From contig NZ_KE384532.1 of assembly GCF_000426505.1 (NCBI RefSeq), forward strand, positions 15,910-79,909: a stretch of DNA of 64,000 nt, in the 5' to 3' direction. Below are positions 19,000-26,589 of this stretch, in pieces. The first letter of the stretch is position 1. Every line of letters begins with the position of its first letter. The translations under genes were made by a program, and so were the position numbers. The notes below the pieces were generated by a model that worked only from the letters and a program-made list of their open reading frames with translations, ran no database searches and had not been told where the DNA came from. Origin of the DNA: Nisaea denitrificans DSM 18348. GTDB lineage: Bacteria; Pseudomonadota; Alphaproteobacteria; Thalassobaculales; Thalassobaculaceae.

Positions 19000-19596
19000 A
19001 TGGCACGTATGAAGTTCCTCTGTGACGCCGAGCGCTGCATCGAATGCAACGCCTGCGTCACGGCCTGCAAAAACGAGCATGAGGTTCCCTGGGGTGTAAA
19101 CCGCCGACGCGTCGTCACGATCAATGACGGCAAGCCGGGTGAACGGTCCATCTCCGTGGCCTGCATGCACTGTTCCGACGCACCCTGCATGGCGGTGTGC
19201 CCGGTCGATTGCTTCTATCAGACCGACGAGGGTGTGGTTCTGCACTCCAAGGATCTGTGCATCGGCTGTGGCTATTGCCTCTATGCCTGTCCGTTCGGGG
19301 CGCCCCAATACCCGCAAGCCGGCAATTTCGGCAGCCGCGGCAAGATGGACAAGTGCACCTTCTGCGCTGGCGGTCCGGAAGACGACAACAGCAATGCCGA
19401 GTTCCAGAAGTACGGACGGAACCGGCTGGCCGAGGGCAAGCTCCCGCTTTGTGCGGAAATGTGCTCGACCAAGGCCCTGCTGGCTGGTGACGGAGACGTC
19501 GTGTCCGCGATCTATCGCGAGCGGACCGTGGCTCGGGGCTTTGGTTCCGGTGCCTGGGGCTGGGGTACAGCCTACGATCAGAAAACCGGCGGGTAA
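19000..19596 (+). CDS. fdhB: Formate dehydrogenase iron-sulfur (beta) subunit
   Basis: The 198-aa protein has four cysteine groups for 4Fe-4S clusters: CIECNACVTAC near residue 14, CMHCSDAPCMAVCP near 60, CIGCGYCLYACP near 87, and CTFC...CAEMC at about 120-155. It transfers electrons from the catalytic subunit to the cytochrome b subunit. It is shorter than FdnH and lacks a C-terminal membrane helix, as in the FDH3-type enzymes. The ATG is preceded by AAGGGAG and lies 12 bases after fdhA. Confidence 0.94.
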   Translation: MARMKFLCDAERCIECNACVTACKNEHEVPWGVNRRRVVTINDGKPGERSISVACMHCSDAPCMAVCPVDCFYQTDEGVVLHSKDLCIGCGYCLYACPFGAPQYPQAGNFGSRGKMDKCTFCAGGPEDDNSNAEFQKYGRNRLAEGKLPLCAEMCSTKALLAGDGDVVSAIYRERTVARGFGSGAWGWGTAYDQKTGG

Positions 19597-19774
19597 CCGC
19601 TGGACCCCGGGGGCCGTTCTGCGGCCCCCGGCCCGGTCTTTGACCAAACACGTGCGTATCCGGCCCGATCCGCCTCACCGCATCTCAGGGCGCCGTGTCT
19701 GGGTTTCGGCCGGTCGTCCATGGATCGCGATTGCGAAAACGGACGCATTGTATCTTTCGAGGAGTCAAACGGAC

Positions 19775-19981
19775 ATGATTTCACTTCGTCCGAACTGGAT
19801 TCGCGGCGCGGCACTCGCGGTGCTCGTCCTGGCGCTGCTGGGCGGCTGCCGGGAGACGGAGCAGGACCGTGTTCTGTTGTATAAAAAAGGCACTTATCTC
19901 GGTAAGGCGGACCAGCACTTGTCCGACGAAACCCTGTCGGAGATCCGCAATCGCGGTCGCCGACAAAGCTTCGACCTCTAG
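19775..19981 (+). CDS. Small lipoprotein of the FDH operon
   Basis: A 68-aa protein whose N-terminus is a lipoprotein signal with lipobox LLGGC (Cys at about residue 27). The mature part, about 40 residues, contains KKGTYLGKADQHLSDETL and an Arg-rich helix. GAGGAG lies 10 bases upstream of the ATG. It sits between the beta and gamma subunit genes, 178 bases after fdhB and 20 bases before fdhC. Similar tiny lipoproteins occur in other respiratory loci. It may anchor or tune the complex on the periplasmic side; this is inference. Confidence 0.7.
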   Translation: MISLRPNWIRGAALAVLVLALLGGCRETEQDRVLLYKKGTYLGKADQHLSDETLSEIRNRGRRQSFDL

Positions 19982-20001
19982 GCCCCGGGGGAGATCAGAA
20001 C

Positions 20002-21084
20002 ATGACATTCTCGGCTTTCACCAAATATCTCGCCGGCCTGGCAGTGGTCGTGACAATCATCGCAGGCCTCGGCTTGGCCTCCGGGACGGGTGTCGTCTCC
20101 GAGGCTTCGGCGCAACAGGCCGGATCCGTTCCAGGCAACGCGCTCGGAACTTCAAGCGATACCGATTTCTGGCGGGCCGTGCGTCAGGGCGAACAGGGAA
20201 GCGTTTCGATCCCGGATGCCCGCGCCGGTGTCCTGATTCAGTCCGAGGGCGACAACTGGCGGGCCTTCCGCAACGGACCGCTCTCGGTATTCGGTGCCTG
20301 GGCCCTGCTCGGCATGGTCATCCTGCTGTGCGTCTTCTTCATCCTGCGTGGCCGGATCAAGGTCGAGCATGGCCTCAGCGGCAAGCTGATCGAGCGCTTC
20401 AATACGGTTGAGCGCTTCGCCCACTGGCTGACCGCGACGAGTTTCGTGGTGTTGGCGCTGACCGGCCTCAACGTGCTCTATGGCCGTTATGCGCTGCTAC
20501 CGCTGATTGGCGCTGATGCCTTTTCGGTTATCACCGTGGCCGGCAAGTACATGCATAACTACCTTGCCTTCCCCTTCATGGTCGGTGTTGTGATGATGTT
20601 CGTGCTCTGGGTCGGGCACAATATTCCGAACCGGACCGATCTTAACTGGATCGCAAAAGCTGGCGGTCTGTTCACCAAGGGCGTGCACCCGCCGGCGAAG
20701 AAGTTCAATGCCGGCCAGAAGCTGATTTTCTGGTCCGTCATCATCGGCGGCGTCTCGATCAGCGTCTCGGGCCTCGCGCTGCTGTTCCCGTTCGAGATCC
20801 AGATGTTCGGCAAGACCTTCGCCATCATCAACCTGTTCGGAACCTCGCTGCCGACAGAGCTGTCGGTCATGCAGGAAGTGCAATTGTCCCAGCTCTGGCA
20901 TTCCATTGTCGGAATCGGCCTGATCATGGTCATCATCGCCCACATCTATATCGGCTCCATCGGTATGGAAGGTGCTTTCGATGCCATGGGCAGCGGTCAG
21001 GTGGACGAAAACTGGGCCAAAGAACACCACAGTCTCTGGGTCGAGGAAGTTAAGGCCCATCAAGCCTCGTCCGGCTCGGACTAG
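20002..21084 (+). CDS. fdhC: Formate dehydrogenase cytochrome b (gamma) subunit
   Basis: The 360-aa membrane protein has an N-terminal signal-like helix, a periplasmic segment of about 70 residues, then four membrane helices of the FdnI type. Candidate haem b ligands are the His in VERFAHWLTA (about 138), KYMHNYLAF (about 183), LWHSIVG and IIAHIYIG (about 313-328). It takes electrons from the beta subunit and delivers them to quinone. The unusual N-terminal periplasmic extension is common in FDH3-type gamma subunits. It follows the lipoprotein gene in the same operon. Confidence 0.93.
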   Translation: MTFSAFTKYLAGLAVVVTIIAGLGLASGTGVVSEASAQQAGSVPGNALGTSSDTDFWRAVRQGEQGSVSIPDARAGVLIQSEGDNWRAFRNGPLSVFGAWALLGMVILLCVFFILRGRIKVEHGLSGKLIERFNTVERFAHWLTATSFVVLALTGLNVLYGRYALLPLIGADAFSVITVAGKYMHNYLAFPFMVGVVMMFVLWVGHNIPNRTDLNWIAKAGGLFTKGVHPPAKKFNAGQKLIFWSVIIGGVSISVSGLALLFPFEIQMFGKTFAIINLFGTSLPTELSVMQEVQLSQLWHSIVGIGLIMVIIAHIYIGSIGMEGAFDAMGSGQVDENWAKEHHSLWVEEVKAHQASSGSD

Positions 21085-21105
21085 GCGCGGCGGCCGAGAC
21101 CCATC

Positions 21106-22494
21106 GTGCGACGAGGGAACGGCAGCACTTTACGATCAGGGACAGGCGCGAGCCCTTGCCGGTTGGCGCCTGTTCTCCTCGCCTTGTTATGTGTTCTCCT
21201 GCCCCATGCGCCGGCGGACGCTGAACTGATCGGCCATGGCGGCCCTGTGCATGCCGTCGCCGTCTCCGACGATGGCGAAACAGCGCTGACCGCGGGCTTC
21301 GATTATTCCGTCATTCATTGGGATCTGGCTGCGGAGAACGCCCGCACCCTGATGTATGGCCATGACGCGGCTGTCAGCGACGTTGCCTTTATTCGGCAGA
21401 CCGGGCGCGCGGTTTCCGGCGGCAATGATGGTGCTGTCTATCTCTGGCGGATCGGGGAGACGGAACCCTTGCGCGTCCTGCACCGGCATGACGGGAACGT
21501 GTCGGCGGTGGCTGTATCTCCGGATGGAAAACTGATCGCCTCCGCAGGGTTCGATGGCATGGTGCGGATCAGCCCGGTTGCCGGCGATGCCGCGCCGATG
21601 GTTCTGAAAGGCCATGCCGGACCGGTCAATGAAGTCTTGTTTACACGCGCCGGCGAACAGCTCCTGAGCGCGGGCTATGACGGCACGATACGCCTTTGGA
21701 CTACCGCAACTCAGGCGGGGGAACTCTTTGCCGAAATCGGATTGCCGGTGAACCGGCTTTCCATTTCGCCGGACGGCAAGACGCTTGTGGTTGCCGGGAC
21801 CGATGAGGCCGTGCGCCTGTTCGATACGGAAAGCCGCGCGGAACGGCGCTTCATGCTCGGGCATGAAGCACCGGTGCTTTCGATCGCGATTACGCCGGAT
21901 GGCAAGCGTTTCGCGACCGGTGGGGCGCGGGGGCAGATCGTCTTCTGGTCGCTTGCGGACGGACGGCCGCTGAAGACCCTCCGGGGGCATAAGGGGCCGG
22001 TCTGGTCGGTTATTTTCACACCCGGCGGCAGCCAGCTTCTTTCCGCCGGGCGCGATGGACGGGTGATCCGCTGGGATCTTGAAACCGGCTCGCAGATAGG
22101 AGCCCGGCATTCGGAGGACGATACGCCTTACGTGCCGCCGGGCGACGCACTGGCGGCGCGCGGCGCGAAATTGTTCGGAACCTGCGCTGTCTGTCACACC
22201 CTGACGCCGGATGGCGGTCACCGGGCCGGCCCGACGCTTTACGGCGTGTTCGACCGCCGGGTCGGCACGGTCGCCGGATACCCCTATTCGAAAGCACTGC
22301 GCGAGAGCGATATCATCTGGAATGAGGACACCATCGGCGCGCTCTTCGAGAAGGGGCCGCAGCACGTGGTTCCGGGTACCAAGATGCCATTGCAGCGGCT
22401 TCGCAGTTCCGAAGACCGGCGCGCGTTGCTGCACTTTTTACGTCAGGCATTGGCCTTTGCTGAACGCCAAGCTGAACAAAACAAGGGAGAATGA
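21106..22494 (+). CDS. WD40 beta-propeller fused to a class I cytochrome c
   Basis: The 462-aa exported protein begins with a signal peptide (hydrophobic LAPVLLALLCVLL, then APADA). Seven WD40-type blades follow between about residues 40 and 335, each with a GH...SxDG...DGxxxxW pattern (for example GHAGPVNEVLFTRAG...DGTIRLWTT), enough for a complete seven-bladed propeller. The last 110 residues form a mono-haem cytochrome c: CAVCH at about residue 363 and the axial Met in GTKMPLQ near 427, resembling cytochrome c2. The GTG start lies 21 bases after fdhC. It probably receives electrons in the periplasm or docks a partner through the propeller. Confidence 0.88.
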   Translation: MRRGNGSTLRSGTGASPCRLAPVLLALLCVLLPHAPADAELIGHGGPVHAVAVSDDGETALTAGFDYSVIHWDLAAENARTLMYGHDAAVSDVAFIRQTGRAVSGGNDGAVYLWRIGETEPLRVLHRHDGNVSAVAVSPDGKLIASAGFDGMVRISPVAGDAAPMVLKGHAGPVNEVLFTRAGEQLLSAGYDGTIRLWTTATQAGELFAEIGLPVNRLSISPDGKTLVVAGTDEAVRLFDTESRAERRFMLGHEAPVLSIAITPDGKRFATGGARGQIVFWSLADGRPLKTLRGHKGPVWSVIFTPGGSQLLSAGRDGRVIRWDLETGSQIGARHSEDDTPYVPPGDALAARGAKLFGTCAVCHTLTPDGGHRAGPTLYGVFDRRVGTVAGYPYSKALRESDIIWNEDTIGALFEKGPQHVVPGTKMPLQRLRSSEDRRALLHFLRQALAFAERQAEQNKGE

Positions 22495-22495
22495 A

Positions 22496-22627
22496 ATGAA
22501 AGCCTTCGTCGCGGCCCTGATTGGCCTGTTCGTTATCACCGGCGTCGCCTGGGGTGGCCTCCACCTGTTCGATTTCAGTACCAAGACTGTCTATCAGTCG
22601 GCCACGGGTGACGTTCGGCTCGATTGA
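22496..22627 (+). CDS. 43-aa single-span membrane peptide
   Basis: The ATG lies one base after the previous stop, and AAGGGAGA precedes it. The 43-residue product is a membrane helix (VAALIGLFVITGVAWGGLHL) with a short periplasmic tail. Its TGA overlaps the ATG of the cytochrome gene by one base (TGATG). The tight packing and SD argue that it is real despite its size. It is probably a small assembly or anchor subunit for the flanking cytochromes; not recognised further. Confidence 0.65.
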   Translation: MKAFVAALIGLFVITGVAWGGLHLFDFSTKTVYQSATGDVRLD

Positions 22628-22992
22628 TGCTCCGGTCTTCTGCTTTCATATTGATCGCGGCGCTGGCAGCCAGTGTTTCCGCCCGGGCGGACGAGGCCGC
22701 CCTCGAGGGAAAGGGACGTGAGATCGCGCTTCTGCATTGTGCCCGGTGTCATGTGATTGATGCGAAAACAAGGCTGGGCGGGATAGGCAGTACACCGTCC
22801 TTTCCGTTGCTGATGTCGCTTGCGGACGGCGAGCACCGCTTCATCACCTTCTTCGACCGGCGACCGCATCCGGTCTTCGTCCGGATGGAGGGGGTCGAGC
22901 CGCTGACGCCCTTGCCGGCCAACGCTGCGGAAGCCGAATTGTCTGTTGATGATCTCGATGCGCTGATTGCCTATGCCCTCTCCCTGAAATAG
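22627..22992 (+). CDS. Small exported mono-haem cytochrome c-like protein
   Basis: The 121-aa product has a Sec signal peptide (SSAFILIAALAASVSARA) and a haem-binding CARCH near residue 38. A C-terminal Met-containing segment (RMEGVEPLTPLP) may supply the axial ligand. It is translationally coupled to the 43-aa peptide and ends the FDH-cytochrome series. It could accept electrons from FDH or from the WD40-cytochrome. Confidence 0.82.
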   Translation: MLRSSAFILIAALAASVSARADEAALEGKGREIALLHCARCHVIDAKTRLGGIGSTPSFPLLMSLADGEHRFITFFDRRPHPVFVRMEGVEPLTPLPANAAEAELSVDDLDALIAYALSLK

Positions 22993-23069
22993 ACCGCGGA
23001 TTGACGGCGGCCGATGCCGTCAGTAAGGCTTGCGGGCATGATTTTCACGCTCAGCGAACAGCGAGGCCT

Positions 23070-23996
23070 ATGACCGTTCCGCCCCCCGCCTATCTGACCG
23101 TCCGCGAACTCGCGGACCTGCTGCGGGTAAAAGAGCGCAAGATCTACCAGCTCGTGGCCGACGGTGAGGTTCCATGCCGCCGGGTCACCGGAAAACTGCT
23201 GTTCCCCCGTCAGGAAATCGAGGCCTGGATCGCGGGAGATACCGGCGCCAGTACTACCGAAGCCGCCCCAACATCGATGATAACTGAACTGCCTCCCCAT
23301 GCCGGGCCCCATGCCGAGATTGTCGCGGGAAGCCATGATCCCTTGCTCGACTGGGCGTTGCGGGAATCCGGCGCGGGTCTGCCGACGCTTTTCGATGGAA
23401 GCCTCGATGGCATTGCCCGGTTCGAGAGACGGGAAGCCTCGGTTGCGGGCATTCATATTCCCGAGGAAGACGGCGTGGGCTGGAACGTGTCGGCAGTGCG
23501 CGCGCTCGGCCCGGCCCGTAATGCCGTGCTGATCTCCTGGGCAACCCGCACGCGCGGATTGATCGTCGCCCCTGGCAACCCGAGCGGAATCGGAAAGATC
23601 TCTGACCTGGCGGGAAAGAGGGTGGCCCAGCGGCAGGCCCATGCGGGAAGCCAGCTTTTGCTGGAGCAGCTGATGGCGCGTGCCAGTCTGGCTGAAACCG
23701 ACGTGATCTGGCTTGATTTACCGGCGCGGACGGAGACGGACGTGGCCGAAGCGGTGCGTGCGGGCCGGGCTGAGTCGGGCCTCGGACTGGAGAGCGTGGC
23801 CCGGCAGCATGGGCTCGATTTCATTCCCTTGGTCGAGGAACGGTTCGATCTGCTGGTCTGCCGGAGGTTCTATTTCGAGCCGCCGTTCCAGGCTCTGCTC
23901 GACTTCGCGTCGGGAGCGGTGTTCCGCGACAGGGCGGCGGAACTCGGCGGGTACGATGTCTCGGAAATCGGCCGGGTCAGGGACAACGCTCCCTGA
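23070..23996 (+). CDS. One-component regulator: excisionase-type HTH plus PBP-like ligand domain
   Basis: The 308-aa protein starts with a MerR/excisionase-like winged helix (about residues 8-55: LTVRELADLLRVKERKIYQL, then RRVTGKLLFPRQEIEAWI). The rest is a cytoplasmic substrate-binding domain like those of molybdate/tungstate binding proteins (about 75-300). Proteins of this architecture sense molybdate or tungstate and control uptake or enzyme genes. Placed between the FDH genes and the converging tup genes, it most likely controls one or both. No operator could be identified. Confidence 0.8.
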   Translation: MTVPPPAYLTVRELADLLRVKERKIYQLVADGEVPCRRVTGKLLFPRQEIEAWIAGDTGASTTEAAPTSMITELPPHAGPHAEIVAGSHDPLLDWALRESGAGLPTLFDGSLDGIARFERREASVAGIHIPEEDGVGWNVSAVRALGPARNAVLISWATRTRGLIVAPGNPSGIGKISDLAGKRVAQRQAHAGSQLLLEQLMARASLAETDVIWLDLPARTETDVAEAVRAGRAESGLGLESVARQHGLDFIPLVEERFDLLVCRRFYFEPPFQALLDFASGAVFRDRAAELGGYDVSEIGRVRDNAP

Positions 23997-23999
23997 CCC
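23974..23999. terminator. Hairpin between convergent regulator and tupA genes
   Basis: Perfect 10-base stem GGGTCAGGGA / TCCCTGACCC with a 6-base loop (CAACGC), overlapping the last codons of the regulator gene and lying 15 bases from the tupA stop. It could end both transcripts. There is no real T-run on either side, so efficiency is uncertain. Confidence 0.45.
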
Positions 24000-24014
24000 A
24001 AGCCTTTGATATCT

Positions 24015-24845
24015 CTACTTCGCGTTGGCAAAGAACAGCTGCTGGCCATTCAGCTTGTAGCTGTTGATGGTTTCCTGGCCTTCGTCGCCGGTTACCCAGT
24101 CGATGAAGGTCTGGCCAAGTTCCTTCTTCACGACGGGATGCTTGGCCGGGTTCACCAGAATGACGCCATACTGGTTGAACAGGACCTTGTCGCCTTCGAC
24201 CTGGACCTTGAAATCGCTCTTGTTCTTGAAGCTGATCCAGGTGGCCCGGTCGGTCAGTGCGTAGGCGCCCATGCCGACGGCTGCATTGAGGGTGGCGCCC
24301 ATGCCGGAGCCGGTCTCGCGATACCAGGAGCCGCTGGAGGCATCGGCATCGACACCGGCCGCTTTCCAGAGACGTTTTTCCTTCTTGTGCGTGCCGCTGT
24401 CATCGCCGCGCGATGCGAAAGGCGTCTTGGCATCGGCGATCATCTTGAGCGCCGCCGGTGCGTCCTTCATGCCGCCGACTTTCGCCGGATCGGCAGCCGG
24501 GCCGACAATAACGAAATCGTTGAACATGACGTCCTGACGGCTGACCCCGAAGCCGTCCGCGACGAATTTCTCCTCGGCGGGCTTGGCATGCACGAAGAGA
24601 ACGTCGCCGTCGCCATTGCGCGCATTCTTCAGTGCCTGCCCAGTGCCGACGGCCACGACACGGACTTCGATGCCGGTCTTCTTGCTGAAGATCGGCAGCA
24701 TGTAGTCGAACAGGCCGGAATTCTGCGTCGACGTGGTCGATTGCAGGGTGATGAACTTGTCGGCTGATTCGGCATTGCCGGTTCCCGTCAGAGCGAGCAT
24801 CGCCGCGAGTGCGAGCCCTCCCAAAATCCTCTTCAGGTGTTTCAT
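24015..24845 (-). CDS. tupA: Tungstate ABC transporter substrate-binding protein
   Basis: The 276-aa periplasmic protein has a Sec signal (about residues 1-27). Next comes the motif QSTTSTQNSGLFDYMLP, which corresponds to the TTTS-x-DSG anion-binding loop of TupA. Later segments FASRGDDSGTHKKEKRLW and GSWYRETGSGMGATLN are also typical and form the second half of the oxyanion pocket. It delivers tungstate (possibly molybdate) to TupBC. The ATG at 24845 has GGGAG upstream. Unusually, tupA is the last gene of its operon, 54 bases after tupC. Confidence 0.88.
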   Translation of the reverse strand: MKHLKRILGGLALAAMLALTGTGNAESADKFITLQSTTSTQNSGLFDYMLPIFSKKTGIEVRVVAVGTGQALKNARNGDGDVLFVHAKPAEEKFVADGFGVSRQDVMFNDFVIVGPAADPAKVGGMKDAPAALKMIADAKTPFASRGDDSGTHKKEKRLWKAAGVDADASSGSWYRETGSGMGATLNAAVGMGAYALTDRATWISFKNKSDFKVQVEGDKVLFNQYGVILVNPAKHPVVKKELGQTFIDWVTGDEGQETINSYKLNGQQLFFANAK

Positions 24846-24899
24846 TGCTTTTGCTCCCAATGGTCGGTGGTTTGGTCCGGGGCCGGTGATTTGGTCCGG

Positions 24900-25676
24900 T
24901 CAGGCGCCGTCCGGCAGGTGCAGCCGTCCGGCAAGATAATCGCGCGCGGCGGCGCTCGATGGGGCTTCAAAGAAAGCGGCGGCGCTTTGTTCTGCGATCC
25001 GGCCACGGTCCATGAAGATGATTTCGGAAGCGAGGCGCCGGGCCTGATGGATGTCATGGCTGATCATGACGATCTTGCAGCCGCGCCGTTCCGCCGCCAG
25101 CACCAGCGCCTCGATGGCGGCGGTGGAGGCGGGATCAAGGCTGGCGGTGGGCTCGTCCAGAAACAGCACGTCCGGCTGCAGGCTGAGGGCTCGGGCGAGG
25201 GCAAGGCGTTGCTGCTCGCCGCCGGAAAGCACCCGGGCCGGGCGCGCCGCAAGATGCGCGATGCCTGCTTCCTTCAAGGCTTCGGTCGCTCGGCGGTTTC
25301 GGTCCGCGCGGGGTACGCCCGCCGCATTCAGGGCGTGATCGAGATTGGCCGTGACAGACCGGCGCAACAGCACTGGCTTCTGGAACACCATGGCCTGGCG
25401 CTTGCGGATCTCTCGATTGGCGGTCTGTCCCCGCCAGCTCACCGTGCCGGCGCTCGCCGGGATCAGACCGTGCAGGATGCGCATCAGGATGCTTTTCCCG
25501 GCGCCGTTCGGGCCGAGGATCATGCTGATGCCGCCTTCGGCGATCTGCAGGCTCACCTTGTCCAGCAGGGCAAGACCGTCCGGTGCATAGCTGAGATCTT
25601 CCGCACGCAGCGGCAGCAGCGGATTGGTCACTGCGAAGCTCGCATTCGGGCTGACATTTTGCGGGATATTATTCAT
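24900..25676 (-). CDS. tupC: Tungstate ABC transporter ATP-binding protein
   Basis: The 258-aa ABC ATPase has Walker A (GPNGAGKS, about residue 53), Q-loop, signature LSGGEQQRL, Walker B (VLFLDEPTASLD) and an H-loop (ISHDIH). It powers uptake through TupB. I place the start at the ATG at 25676, which overlaps the end of tupB by 8 bases; a TTG two codons upstream is an alternative. Neither has a strong ribosome binding site, so translation is probably coupled to tupB. Confidence 0.9.
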   Translation of the reverse strand: MNNIPQNVSPNASFAVTNPLLPLRAEDLSYAPDGLALLDKVSLQIAEGGISMILGPNGAGKSILMRILHGLIPASAGTVSWRGQTANREIRKRQAMVFQKPVLLRRSVTANLDHALNAAGVPRADRNRRATEALKEAGIAHLAARPARVLSGGEQQRLALARALSLQPDVLFLDEPTASLDPASTAAIEALVLAAERRGCKIVMISHDIHQARRLASEIIFMDRGRIAEQSAAAFFEAPSSAAARDYLAGRLHLPDGA

Positions 25677-26376
25677 AGGCAAATCGCCGCGCCGTCCCTT
25701 TCAGGGCCATCAGGGCGGCATTCACGCTGATCGAGATGCCGATCAGGATCAGGCCGAGCGCCAGGGCCAGGGCGAGGTCGCCTTTCGAGGTTTCCAGAGC
25801 GATGGCGGTCGTCATCACCCGGGTCACATGGTTGATGTTGCCGCCGACAATGATCACCGCCCCGACTTCCGCGACAGCCCGCCCGAAGCCGGCCAGTGCC
25901 ACGGTGATCAGGGAGAACCGGCCATCCCAGAGCAGGGTGGTCAGAGTGGCGAACGGCCCGAGGGCGAGGGAGCGCAATTGCTCGTCATACTCGGTATGCA
26001 GATCGGCGATCACCTGCCGGGTCAGCGCCGTCGCGATCGGCGTTACCAGCACGGTCTGGGCAATGATCATGGCGGTCGGCGAGTAGAGCAGCTGGAATGT
26101 GCCGAACGGTCCCGCGTTCGAAAGCAGCATGTAGATCGCCAAGCCGACCACCACGGGCGGCAGTCCCATCAAGGCATTGGTCAGAACCAGCAGCACCCCA
26201 CGGCCCGGAAAACGGAAGATGGCGATGGCGGCGCCAAGGGACATGCCGATCATGCAGGCGCACAGGGTTGCGGACAGGCTCACTTTCAGCGAAAGCAGCA
26301 CGATCTCCGCGAGATCGGCGTCTGCGGAAAGGATGAGCCGAAAGGCCAGTGAGAATGATTCTGCAAAATCCTGCAT
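25669..26376 (-). CDS. tupB: Tungstate ABC transporter permease
   Basis: The 235-aa inner-membrane protein has about six helices and the permease EAA-type loop near AGFGRAVAEVGAVIIVGGN (about residues 165-183), as in TupB/ModB proteins. It is the first gene of the minus-strand tup operon and overlaps tupC by 8 bases. Its promoter must lie in the 213-base gap before boxC; GTTATTGTAAATT just upstream is AT-rich but no sure -35 box is visible. Confidence 0.9.
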   Translation of the reverse strand: MQDFAESFSLAFRLILSADADLAEIVLLSLKVSLSATLCACMIGMSLGAAIAIFRFPGRGVLLVLTNALMGLPPVVVGLAIYMLLSNAGPFGTFQLLYSPTAMIIAQTVLVTPIATALTRQVIADLHTEYDEQLRSLALGPFATLTTLLWDGRFSLITVALAGFGRAVAEVGAVIIVGGNINHVTRVMTTAIALETSKGDLALALALGLILIGISISVNAALMALKGTARRFAYE

Positions 26377-26481
26377 AATTTACAATAACGGGTGTTTTTT
26401 ACCAGCGCTAGCCGATTTTCCAGCACGCGGGATGGACTGGCTTGTCGCTCTTTGTTGGAGAGTGGTGCTGTGTAACGCGCA

Positions 26482-26528
26482 ACATGCAAAATAATGCATG
26501 TCAATTTTCGTGATTGCATTATAGTGCG
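26482..26528. promoter_or_regulatory. Tandem TGCA-N6-TGCA operator-like sites upstream of boxC
   Basis: ACATGCA (26482-26488) and TGCATGT (26495-26501) form a perfect 7-base inverted repeat around a 6-base AT spacer, with a TGCA-N6-TGCA core. A second copy, TGCA-TTATAG-TGCG (26515-26528), lies 30 bases downstream, centre to centre, with one mismatch. TGCA palindromes with this spacing are the recognised operators of BoxR/BzdR-type regulators of benzoyl-CoA pathways (from memory). The sites lie 60-110 bases before the boxC start, where a promoter is expected. No boxR gene is in the window. Confidence 0.65.
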
Positions 26529-26589
26529 CCTTCGATTGAAGAAGACGGAGCGCCCCGGCGAGTGGCGCCCACATGGGAGATGCTCAGAA

